From contig JAUPFV010000001.1 of the NCBI GenBank assembly GCA_036936605.1, forward strand, positions 121,404,771-121,468,770: a DNA stretch of 64,000 nt. The letters are read 5' to 3'. The notes beneath the pieces were generated by a model. The model searched no databases. It was not told the DNA's origin and saw only the letters and a list, made by a program, of their open reading frames with translations. The number at the start of each line of letters is the position of its first letter. Position 1 is the stretch's first letter. Of the stretch, positions 45,020-55,891 are shown one piece after another. The DNA comes from Limnanthes douglasii subsp. nivea. Lineage: Eukaryota; Streptophyta; Magnoliopsida; Brassicales; Limnanthaceae. The position numbers and the translations under genes are program-made.

Positions 45020-47479
45020 ATGGCTTTTCGAGTTCTATTTACACTTTCATTCCTTCTTGTTTTATCCATCGGTTTTGGTTACAAAACCAACGATGTCAAT
45101 TTATGGTGCGGCAAAACACCAAACCCACAACCATGCGAATATTTTCTAAACCGTAACCCTAACCCAACCACAATCGATACAGAACCTAAATTCCTTGAAA
45201 TCTCTATGCAACTCGCACTAGACCGAGCCATACATGCCAAAACCCACGCCTACTCGCTAGGCCATAAATGTCGAAACCAACGCGAAAAGGCTGCATGGGC
45301 CGATTGTCTCGAACTATACGAGTACACGGTTCATAAACTCAACAAAACATCGGCTCCCTTCACTAAGTACACCCGAACCGACACCCAGACGTGGCTCAGC
45401 ACAGCCTTAACCAACCTCGAGACGTGTAGGACCGGATTCGAAGAACTTGGGGTGGCTGATTATTTATTGCCTTTGATGTCGAATAACGTGTCTAAATTGA
45501 TTAGTAACACGCTTGCCATTAATAATGTACAACATTTTGATGACGTAAAAGGTGGTTTTCCTACATGGGTTAAACCCGGTGACCGTAAACTTCTACAGAG
45601 TCTGTCTCCGGCTTCACGAGCTAATGTGGTAGTGGCTAAAGACGGGTCGGGTAATTTTAGGACGATTGGAGATGCGGTTGAGGCTGCTTCGAAGCGGTCC
45701 GGGAGTGGTAGGTATGTTATATATATAAAGCAAGGGAGTTATAAGGAAAATATCGAGGTAGGGACCAAACTGAAAAACATAATGTTTATCGGAGATGGAA
45801 TAGGAAAGACTATTATCACCGGTAGCAAAAGCGTCGGAGGAGGGACTACCACCTTCAAATCGGCCACTGTTGGTGAGTACAATTTTTCCTACTTTTTTTT
45901 ATATAAGAATTGGAAATAGTTTTGGGTAGAGTTATCAGCAGTTTTGCTGATGGGATATCATACGAGACACGACAATCTCATCTCATCGGTACGAATCTGA
46001 TTGAGAACCAAAATGAACTTTAATAAATTGGTGTACTTTATTTAGAATAGAGCGATAATACAAAATCAAATCGATAAATCTATTAAGAGCGGTTATGAAC
46101 GGCCTAAGTTATACACTAAATCTTTTAAATTTTGATTTTTATATCTTTTTTTTTTAATTAAAAATTAAAAATTAAATTATAAGCTTATTTAGAAACAGAC
46201 AAAATCCGACCCAAACAGACCAAACGATAATAAACCGAAACCAAATCTAAACTAAAATTGAATTGGAGTCGAATTATGAAAACTTAAACAAAAACATTAG
46301 TTGTATAGTCCGATCGGATAAACTTTTACAATAGGATAAGAAATCGTCAAGACCAAACCCGATACCGCCTCATTTAAAAATGGATTTTACTTAAACTATA
46401 TAATGCCTCAAAATTATGAACTTAAGGGTGTTTTTGAATTTTTATTTGGAATATGAGAATCTTTAAATTGGGTGTGCGTAATATATCATTCATTCGTTAA
46501 AAAATACAAAATACACAATACAAATGTTTATATTTCATTGGACGTTGTAATTTATATTCTATAATTGTTATAATGGATAGAAAAAAACACCATATAAACT
46601 ATTATATCGTACAGGTAAAGATATAAAATATTTTACTAATACGCTAATGACTAATCAATTAAGTTTCAATAAGTTGCGCGATGATCGATCAGCTAAATTT
46701 TTGTGAATAATTGATCTTAATAATTAAATTAAAGAGTTGTTTCAGAAAGTCAACATGTTTCTAATCATCATATATTAAATTATATAATTTCAGCCGTGGT
46801 CGGAGACGGATTCATCGGGCGGGACATCAGCTTTCGTAACACTGCCGGCCCACAAAACCACCAAGCAGTGGCTCTCCGATCTGGTTCTGATCTCTCCGTC
46901 TTCTACAAATGCAGTTTCGAAGGATATCAGGACACCCTATACGTCCATTCGAATCGTCAATTTTATCGAGAATGCGATATTTACGGAACAGTCGATTTCA
47001 TTTTCGGTAACGCAGCTGCGGTTTTACAAAATTGTAATATTTTCGCACGTAAACCACCAAACAGAACCAACACCCTAACTGCACAAGGCCGGTCTGACCC
47101 GAACCAGAACACCGGAATCATAATTCATAATTCGAGAGTAACAGCCACTTCAGATCTAAAAGCGGTTCAAGGTACGGTCCGAACCTTCCTCGGAAGGCCA
47201 TGGAGACAATATTCTCGAACCGTGTTCATGAAAACTTCACTTGATAGCTTGATTGATCCCAAAGGTTGGTTGGAATGGACCGGTAATTTCGCACTTAATA
47301 CATTATACTATGCTGAGTACTCCAACACTGGTCCTGGCTCAAGTACTGCCAACCGGGTCACTTGGAAGGGTTACCGTGTTATTGGTGCAACTGAAGCTTC
47401 TAAGTTCACCATCGGTAACTTCCTCGCCGGTAATTCTTGGTTGCCGGCGACTAGTGTGCCATTTACTTCCGGACTCTAA
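45020..47479 (+). CDS. Pectinesterase/pectinesterase inhibitor (pectin methylesterase), two exons
   Basis: Exons are 45020-45872 and 46794-47479; the intron of 921 bp has a GTGAGT donor and a TTTCAG acceptor and interrupts the Val-Ala of SATVAVVGD. The joined CDS codes for 512 aa without a stop. It begins with a secretory signal (MAFRVLFTLSFLLVLSIGFG), then a pectinesterase-inhibitor-like pro-region with paired cysteines (to about residue 180), the processing motif RKLL (GDRKLLQS) and the catalytic domain starting NVVVAKDGSGNFRTI. Active-site segments QAVALR, GYQDTLY, DFIFGNAAAVLQNC and GRPWRQYSR are all present. The enzyme removes methyl esters from wall pectin. It is the only intact ordinary host gene here and lies between two MULEs. 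Confidence 0.95.
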
Positions 47480-47718
47480 TGTATATGTGGGATTCTTTTA
47501 ATGACCTTGAAATTATTTGGGTTTGTTAGAATATGGTTGTTATTCTTAGTTCAATTGAATAGTTTGATTATTTTATGTTTGAAATAGTGTAAAGAATGAA
47601 TTGATTAATTTGCTAATTTTAGTCCCTTGTTTTTCCAAGTCTGGTATGGTTGGTCCATGTCATGTGAGTAGACTTTCATTTAATAAGTAATTGAGGTACT
47701 CTTAATGTAAATTATAAT
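47480..47718 (+). other. 3' flank of the pectinesterase gene
   Basis: The T-rich 3' flank of the gene, probably containing its polyadenylation region, runs up to the putative left end of MULE E. Confidence 0.5.
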
Positions 47719-47885
47719 GGAAATGGGTTGTACAAAGAAAACCGTTTGTTTTTGAGAAAAGTACCCCTAAATACCTTCTCAAGTATCAAATACCAAGATG
47801 GTACCCGTTTTTGGACTAGTTTCATAAACTACCTAAAGCCACATTTTGGACAATTATACCCTCTAGGGTATAAAAGGGGTTCTTT

Positions 47886-48871
47886 TTGTTGAAACACCCT
47901 TTTTTCACCTTCAAATCAGACTTTTGGGTTACAATTCCCCCCACTTTCACATTTCTAAATTTGTGGAGAGAGAAACACGTTTTACGAGAGCGAAACGAAA
48001 AGACAACCGGCGATATCAATACACCTCTGCACCTCTGTTCCGATATTCGTCACAACCACGGCGGATCACCGGCCACCAGCAAGGAACGTCGTCCGGTAGA
48101 AGTGAAACCAACCGGTGAAACACCGACGAAGACTAACCACTGTCTCTGTCTCTTTGAAGCACGACCGGCGAAATTATCTAGAAGCAACGGCGAACCACCG
48201 CCGAGAAGCAACCTAAACTTTGAAGCAACCACTGTCTCTGTCTCTTTGAAGCACGACCGGCGAGCATCGAACTTCAACGACGTTTCCGTCGAACGGAACA
48301 GTCTCATTCGAACCAAACCAGGTATCTGTCTCTGTTTCCATGTGTAGGTTCTTTTACATTGTCTGTCGATGGCTGTTAGACTTCTTTTCTCGTACAGTGG
48401 TTGTATCTTACTGATGCTCGAACGGAATATTAAGCGTTTGTCTTACTGTTGGTCGACCGGTCGATTGTTCGTTGTATTGGTACTGATTACGGTGTTGTTG
48501 ATAGCACTGCTAGGAGGATGTTTGTAGCGTTTCGATTTTGCGTAGGGTTGCCCGATCTCTAGCAATATGGTCATTCACATCTATCAGTATATAGTTTAGG
48601 GGACCTGGCATGGTTTAATCGTTAACGTGTTTGATCGTGTGCAACAGATATAAGATGCTGTTCCAAATGTTGTGAGCGTATGTAGGTGTCGTCATACATC
48701 TAGCAATTTATATTGTAAATACTATCAGGGTCTGATAAGTCATGTACATGTAAGAAATGACGTCAAGGCGATAATTATAAGTTTGAACGTGTTTGTAATG
48801 CAGTGGCTGCTAAGTGTTATTGCACCTTGTTAAAATGTGAATTAGTAACTAGCTTATGTAAATGTTGACAG
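47886..48871 (+). other. Leader exon and 5' intron of the E Ulp1 gene
   Basis: The exon ends at AACCAAACCAG (48322) with donor GTATCTG. The intron runs 48323-48871 to the acceptor TTGACAG, six bases before the ATG at 48878. The leader contains a 37-bp direct repeat (ACTGTCTCTGTCTCTTTGAA... at about 48138 and 48230). An ORF of 153 codons here is Ser/Arg/Thr-rich and I treat it as untranslated leader. A GTAACCAG|GTAAGC donor at 35193 in element D is the counterpart. Confidence 0.6.
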
Positions 48872-48877
48872 GTTAAA

Positions 48878-51800
48878 ATGATAGGAGTATTCTACCGATC
48901 GGGATTGGTTGGCATAATCAATGTCTTGAGACGTGATATAATCAAACCAGAACACATCGAGGCTGCTCGCGGAACACCTTTCTACACATTGCTCAAAACC
49001 TCGTACGACTTGAGGAACGAAACTCTCAAGCTTAAAAAGTTCCACCACCTGATCGAGGCGATCTGTGGTTTATACGACGTCAGATGGAAGGCTTTCAAGA
49101 TTGGACAGAAGCGTGTTAGGCTTACCAAAAAAGACGTTCAGGCGATCTTTGGCCTCAGACACGGAAACGAAGAAATGCCGATGAGCAAATCAGGTGGATT
49201 TATCGCTCGGTACGCCGAAGGAGCAGAGCTAGAATCGACTTTGATGAAGAAATATTTCTTGAGTCCAAGGACGAGGAAAAGCGGGCCAACAAACGACAAA
49301 TCAGTTTCAAACGCGCTAATAAAGGTAAATAGAGTATTTTTGAATGCAGTTGTTTTGTAGTTTGTACAGCATGCTGTGATGGTTGATGAAATCCAGTTAC
49401 ATTTTCACATCACTATAAAAAGATTGCTATAAATAGCAATATAGGAACACCAAGATATCATAGAGACTGTTACTTTAAAAGAACAGATAAATTAGACCTA
49501 ATTTATAAGATGGTGGATAGATAGCAAGATGCAATGGACTAAATATCAGACTGTTGCAGCATAGATAGCAATTTAGCCTGGGATGGATATCAGAGTATGT
49601 AACAAATGTAAGTGTGGTTAAATATGAAACAGAAAACAAAGCCTGATGTATGCAGATCTGTAAAGTATCAGCCGTGAATAGATTAGATATCAGAGGTTAG
49701 CATCATAGATAGCAAAATACACATCTATAGATATCAGAGTATGTTTAAAAACAACTATGGAATGTATGCAATCATATGTTTAATATCTTATTAGTTGTGG
49801 ATGCCTTTGATTGTTCTTTCTATATTGTTGTTATGATTTTGGATGTTTTTGTAGGAAGCAATCGAGAAAGCAGTTAGAGAAGGAGGGGAGGATGAAGCGA
49901 TGGATGTGGCTAGGCTACTGATACTTTTCATATGCTCGACACTGTTCTTTTCAGTGTCGGGCGATGTAATCGGGTGGACAGCAATCTTCTACGTGGAGAA
50001 TCTGGACAAGATAAACGACTATGACTGGTCTGGAGTCATATTGGATAAGCTTCACAAATCGCTGGACAAATGTATTAAGGCCGGGCATCCTTCCAGAGTT
50101 ATCGGATGCGTTGCTCTGCTTTTTGTAAGATTAGTGTGTTATGATCAGCATGTCTGTTAGGAAAATGTTTTTTTTTTATGGTTAGTTATGTTCTTTGCAG
50201 CCGTTTCTTATGGAACATATTTCAATAAATGTCGACATACCGAGGCCTTACATAATACCTAGATGTTACAAGTGGTGGGGGCTAGAGGGCAAGGAGACTA
50301 CATTTGAAATGATCCAGATGGTCGGTGAGCTCAGGGACGACGAGGTATGTTGTGGTATAGTAGATATATCGTAGTAGTATAATACATATATCAGTTATGA
50401 TTAAAATATTTTGCTGCTAAATGAATATTACACTGTATCTCCTAGGTTGTCGGCGGGGAGTTTGTGTTTACAGCATCAGAATGTTTTGCTTATGGAGTAA
50501 ATGATTCGAGGATAAGGTGGGAAGGGGCTGGTGAACCAAGCGAAGAGAAGAGTAGGAAAAGAAAAAAATCTGTTGCGAAGAGAAGTTCAATAAGGAAAGA
50601 AGATGACGGAGCTGGTAGTAAGAAGATAAGAAGTTCGATGATTGAGTTTGAAGATGATGTTACGTTGGGGGAGTTCATTGTGAAGAGGAAGGCAAGAGTT
50701 GGTAAAATCAAAGGGGAGAGGTTGAAGAACCGGACAAAACGTAGGTCGAGCATGATTCCTAGTTTTGGAGTGCTGTCGCAGTCGGTACTGCGCGACAGCA
50801 AAAAACTGAAAAAAAGAAGCCGGTTGCGCCGGTTGAAAGTTGAGAACAAGAGGCTTAAAACATGCCTTGATGAAAGAAACGAAGAGGTTAGTGCTAGCAT
50901 GACAAGTATAACTAATAACATCTGTATGTTTGTTAAAATGAGAATGTCTATCAAAGAAGTATTATGTAACTATCATTGTTATAAATAATGAATTAATTTC
51001 TACTGCTCGTTTGAATCAGGTTGAAAATTTGAAAAAAGATCTGGAGGACCTTAAACAAAAGCTGGAGCTGGCAGGTGAAATAATGGATGGTGAGGAGCAC
51101 CAACTGATGTTGACCTTGTCCACGCCATTTTGCCGCGTTGATGAGGAAGTTAATGAAACATTCGATGCACGCGTTGGGGAGAAGTTGGTTAAGGAAACAC
51201 TGGTTTACAAAAGAAGCCGTAGGCCTGTAGTAGCCGAAACAGGAAAAGCAACGGAAGAAGAGGGCGTTGATGGGGAGGACAAAACAGACGAACGAGAGGA
51301 GTTTGACAAAGCTAAGCATAATGAAAGGGACGAATCGGAGGAGGACAAAGAAGAAGTCGACGGAGGTGGGGTTCAATCCGAAACGGTTGTTGAACCATTG
51401 GAAGAAAGTACTACACAGGATGCTGTTGCTGTTGATGTGTCATGGAAGCCGGAAGGGACTACAACAAGTAGTTGTGACGCTGGTAATGGGAAACGGGATG
51501 TGGCAGAAGGAATACCACCCCTAACTCATGCTGCCGGTGCGCAGAATGTAGTTTTGGAACCTGCACAGGGACCTGGAGTCGTAAACGAAGAGGTTGAACA
51601 ACAGCAGCTGGCGGGGGACAGAAATGATTTGTTGGACGAAGTATCCAACGATATAACAAAAACAATTTTGCGACAGTTGGAGGAGTCGCAAAAAACTGTC
51701 GATGAAGGAAAGAAGGCAGCGATCATCGGTGAGGACAAATGAGGAGATGAAATAGTAGTAGCAACTACATTGTTGGAGATAGCAGCAACCGAACTACAGG

Positions 51801-53587
51801 TTCCGGAACAGGTCTCTCACAATGTAAGTGGATGTTAAAGTTTTATATGAATATCATACATGATTGATAGTTAATCTCGCAGTTAATGGTTTCCAATCGT
51901 ATGTTTTTAGGTCTTCGAAACAGCGGAGACTGAAGACACACGAAACTCTAGCTTAGTTCTATTGACTGGCACCGGAACAGCAGCAAAGTGCGAACAGCTA
52001 TCACAAGCTGTGTCTCCAATGAAGGTGTTAGAAATTTCAAACAGAGGAGATCAATCCGCAGGGAAGATCGAAAAAGTGTCACAGGTTGAGTCGTCTTCGT
52101 ACGCAACCCCAGAACAACAGAAAGCAACATCGAAGGGTCTTATTGTCAAGTCGGTTACACCGTTGGGTGACGATAGCTTCATAGACTGCACCCAATCATT
52201 TTACGCTGAAGTTGACAAGGCTGTTGAAACTTCAAACGAGAAGAGACGAACACTCGAATCCATCGAGGAAGAACAAACGGACGTTGAGGTAAGTAGATAT
52301 TTGGTATTCTCGATAAACTTTTAAACTGTATTGTAACAGTTTACGACCATGCTTGTTTTTTTTAGGTACCCATTGATGACATGCCTGGGTTCAACTTGCT
52401 TACTCCGACGCAGGTACAACAACAGCGAACTGAAGTTGTAGCTTGGCCGGTCCAGACACATACAACGGAACTGATCGATGTAAGTGAGTACGAGAAAGTG
52501 CTTAAACTGAAACAGGTAGAAAGCCAGGAAGATCCAGAAGTGTGGTACTTGCCAACATCAGAGTTCTCTTACAGGCTTTCCGTAAGTGTGACAGAGTTAA
52601 TGGAACTTCCCAACGAAACTCAACTGGACTTCAAGGTAAAATTATATTAGGATATATCTATCGTAATGTACGTGTTCGTCTAGCAACGTGGTCGTATATG
52701 TCTATCATTGTTAATTGAAGCAGCTATCATTGTGTCAACCAATAAAGTGTTGGTTGCTCAACTCACTTGAGATTGTAATTGTGTTCTGATAGGTAATAGA
52801 TGCTTGGATATATAAGCTGTTAAAGGATTCAGATTTCAAAGTCCCTGTGAAAGGGTTTGATAATAAGTATTCATTTCGTGTGCCGGCCATTCAAATAACT
52901 GGGATTGCAACTGTAAGTTCCCATGGGATTATTGCTTTTATATTAGGTACAGGCACTTCCTTTATTAATTTCGTAAATTTACAGGGGACACTGGCTAAAA
53001 AGGGAGATATGTCTGCGATTGTGGACAATGTTTTTGAGACAATGCACCCCGACACATATGTTGCATTAGTCCCCCTATGTACTGTAAACACGGAGGGCGT
53101 GAACCACTGGACGCTCCTGGTCATAGACATGGAGAACGGGGCTGCTAGAAGCTACAACCCAATGTTGCCGTGGAGCAAATTCATTCCAGATAAGACGAGA
53201 AACACAGCTGATGCTCTGGTAAGGAAACTAAATTCCCCGGTATATATTTTGATTGCACATCTAGCTATTTCGAACATTACATATAGCAAGGAGTATAATA
53301 ATGCATATCATTGACTGCTGCTGTATCTATCACTGCAGCTGGCATATTGCATGAAGAAGAAGTATATACCGCATGTTAAAGGTGGGTACAAAATTAAGAC
53401 CATGTTAAACATCCCACAGCAAAAGAGGGGCAGCTACGACTGCGGTGTTTTCGTTTGCAAATACGTAGAAGACATAATTACAACAGGGTTGGTTGGACGG
53501 CAATATGATGATGAAATGCCGGCAGTAACAAGAGCCAAAATATTCAAACATTTCTTGAATGATCATAACACAAACAGTCGTTGGTAG
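48878..53587 (+). pseudogene. Ulp1-domain protein of MULE E, ten coding exons, one in-frame stop
   Basis: Exons, all with GT-AG borders and all phase 0, are 48878-49324, 49855-50124, 50201-50344, 50446-50886, 51020-51823, 51911-52288, 52366-52635, 52793-52912, 52985-53218 and 53339-53587. They total 1,118 codons plus stop. The N-terminus (LIEAICGLYDVRWKAFKIGQ, LTKKDVQAIFGLRHG) resembles the DUF1985/plant-mobile-domain fold. A basic nuclear-type region (SRKRKKSVAKR), a coiled coil and a long acidic region follow, then the C48 protease with VNHWTLLVIDM (His, Asp) and IPQQKRGSYDCGVFVCKYVE (Gln, Cys). TGA at 51740-51742 (GGA in the inverted copy) truncates this copy before the protease. Expected role: SUMO or related deconjugation in the nucleus. 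Confidence 0.88.
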
Positions 53588-54520
53588 TATGTAACTTATC
53601 TTTTGGTAACAATTTGTATATTTGGCATAGATTAGCTATGGGTGAATGTAGCAATACCTCTATGATTTATGTTTGTAGACTGAAATTTACATATTTTGCA
53701 TATTTTTACTTGATGCAGTCGGCTGTGAAAAAGTTATCAAAGAAAAGTTTGTAATAATTAAGCTATCTGAATTGGCCTCCAAAGCTAGCAATCAGGAGTA
53801 ACTGAAATACCAGAGTATATAATACAAAATATCAGAAAGTCTTATTTGATCCCATAATATGTAAACATATTAGTCATACCAAATGTATATTGAAACGTAT
53901 TAGCAATGACAGTTGCTTCAATCTCTAGCCACGCCCGAAAGCACCACGCCAACATCCTTACACAAAATCAACATTGATAATGATCCACGGTTCGAAAATA
54001 TCAATATTGCATATATAAGGACAACTATCAATGTTCACCAAAGTGTCTATCTGGGGTTAAGGAAAGATCTATCTGGGGTTAAACAAGAAAATATCGTAGT
54101 GGGAAACATATCGTAATTTATAAAATTTTTGGTTACGAAACATAAAGTATAGTTTTAGATATCGTTCAGAAAAAATAGATAGACCATTAAGGTTTTAAAT
54201 TTTTAATATCATTTATCTACCATTCAGAATTACTCGCAAATATCATATAACAGGTTAGTGATGCACAAAATAAAAATATATGGACTGCACAACATGGTTA
54301 TTGGTAGATAAATGCAATTAATTTGTTGAAAGGACTAGTAACCACACACATTACTCAGTACTACATTAATGTTTTAAAACCATTGGTTAGATTGAACTTG
54401 AAAAGACAATGGGTAGATGAAGTAGAATGATTACATTCATTTAATGAACGTGTGCCATTAAAGTTGTGAAAGAAAATATGGTTGCTTAAGGGGACTCAGC
54501 ATTGGGAGCTGGGTTTTTGC
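53588..54520 (+). other. Spacer between Ulp1 and acidic genes of MULE E
   Basis: 3' untranslated region of the Ulp1 gene and the promoter region of the acidic gene. A 67-codon ORF (53913-54116) is present in both E and E2 but looks non-coding. E-type motifs (GCTAGCAATCAGGAG, 53782) occur. Confidence 0.45.
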
Positions 54521-54528
54521 TATAAATA
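54521..54528 (+). promoter_or_regulatory. TATA box of the acidic-protein gene in MULE E
   Basis: TATAAATA, in TTGCTATAAATAGAGG, lies 106 bp before the ATG at 54627. The A/C-rich leader between them looks like a genuine plant 5' UTR. Confidence 0.75.
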
Positions 54529-54626
54529 GAGGGTCATATCTCAACCTATTACTCACAAACTCACAAGCAAAGGAAAAAAAAAACACAGAACCTATACCCT
54601 AACTTGAAACACCTGCTCCTCCAACC

Positions 54627-55028
54627 ATGGCTCCTTCATCACCCTTCTCCCCACACCACAGCAGCGACGACGCCTGGTCCTCTGACTACTACTCATGCGA
54701 GAAGGCCTACAAGCACACGACGACGTCGGAGTACTCCTCTGACGAAGAAGATGCATGGTCTGTCTGGTCTGACGAACAGGAAGACCCGTATGGTTCATGG
54801 GACTCTTGGTCCATGGAAGACTGGTATCTTTCTGACGATGAGAAGGTGCCAAAAAGGAAGAGGTGTAAGAGCATTAACCCATTTTGGGATGAGGAAGACG
54901 ATGATGAAGATGAAGAGGCAGACGATGAGGCCTCTGACGATGATGATGAAGTTGAAGATGAAGAAGAAGAAGGAGAAGACGAAGAAGAAGAAGAGGACGA
55001 GGGCTCTAATGGAGACGACTCCGATTAG
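54627..55028 (+). CDS. Small Ser/Trp-rich acidic protein of MULE E (133 aa), unknown function
   Basis: Intact single-exon ORF with its own TATA box. The first half (MAPSSPFSPHHSSDDAWSSD, then WSVWSDEQEDPYGSWDSWSM) is Ser/Asp/Trp/Tyr-rich. A basic cluster KVPKRKRCKS, a possible nuclear signal, follows. The last third is nearly pure Asp/Glu. The composition recalls acidic transactivators or histone-chaperone tails, but I recognise no family. A near-identical copy exists at 60357-59956 and a decayed counterpart in element D at the same position, so it belongs to the transposon family and is not a captured stray. Role in transposition or chromatin is only inferred. Confidence 0.7.
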   Translation: MAPSSPFSPHHSSDDAWSSDYYSCEKAYKHTTTSEYSSDEEDAWSVWSDEQEDPYGSWDSWSMEDWYLSDDEKVPKRKRCKSINPFWDEEDDDEDEEADDEASDDDDEVEDEEEEGEDEEEEEDEGSNGDDSD

Positions 55029-55891
55029 GTTTGAAGGTTTCTAGATGTAGTTTCATGGCCATGTATGTTTATATTTTGGTGTTTTTAACTTATGTTTAGG
55101 TTTTTTGTGTGGACTGTAACTTGCACCAACCCTGTGCAGAAGTGTTGTTTTTTGGGGGGGCTGGTGTATTTGGACTATATGTAGCAGTCACTGTTTTGAA
55201 TGTTAACGTTTGAATGAATTTTCAGTTCTATGGCTTTTCTCAGTATGATATAATAAGATATGTTGCAGTTGTGGAAAGCAGTTTCAACTGCAGTTATTTA
55301 ACAAAATCGCATTGTATGACTAGTAACATATCGGAGATATGAAAACATAAATCTATGTTTCTGTCAGATGTAGAAACGACGGAGTATCAATGTTTCATAG
55401 TTTGGCTATCATAGTACAACAGCGTGTGTAGCAATGTAGCTCGTTATAGATATCAGAGTCTGAAAAAAAATTACAGGTTACATGTTAATATTAAAAGTGT
55501 AAAAATACATTAGTCGAAAGGTACTGTTAGATGAATGTACACCAAAATAAAAGTAAGTAAAATACTTTGATGTATCTGTTAGATGTACAGGCATGTTAGA
55601 TGGGTTTATCTTTGAGATGAACATGGCAATTCTTTTAGGGGACTTCACATAAGTGGGAAGAGAAGAAGTGCTTATCTTTGAGATGAAATATATAGAATCT
55701 ATCAATGGTTATAAGAGTCGCTATCATAGTATATCATCAAAGATAGCAAAGTACACCTGAATAGATATCATAGGGGATAAGAAACAGAAATGGAACATGT
55801 AAATGTTAAAATTGTACAAAACAGACGTCGAAAGATAAGGAGTGCTTATCTTTGATATGTAAAATGTTACAAAAAAGTAGGTTAATAATGT
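55029..55891. other. Convergent spacer between acidic gene and mudrA of MULE E
   Basis: The two genes end tail to tail here. Similarity to the inverted copy E2 stops sharply at 55318. The remainder has E-type motifs (ATAGCAA, TATCAGAG) at 55440-55460 and 55700-55760. Confidence 0.6.

Larger units (their letters stand above)
50983..55318 (+). repeat. Left arm of the >4.3-kb inverted repeat (within MULE E)
   Basis: It is the inverse of 59666-64000; paired coordinates add up to 114983-114984 throughout, so at most one net base of indel exists. The inner border is sharp (CATTGTATG then divergence). It contains Ulp1 exons 5-10 and the acidic gene. The outer end is not seen because the window ends. 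Confidence 0.95.

Noticed and set aside
47886..48347. 153-codon plus-strand ORF at the left of MULE E
   Set aside because: It spans the repeat-bearing leader exon of the Ulp1 gene and runs past its splice donor. There is no domain, the composition is biased, and it is better explained as untranslated leader.
54604..55044. 146-codon Met/Lys-rich ORF overlapping the acidic gene (and its E2 copy)
   Set aside because: It is the +1-shifted reading of the acidic tract (GAA/GAT repeats read as AAG/ATG); the acidic frame has the TATA box and ATG in the better context.
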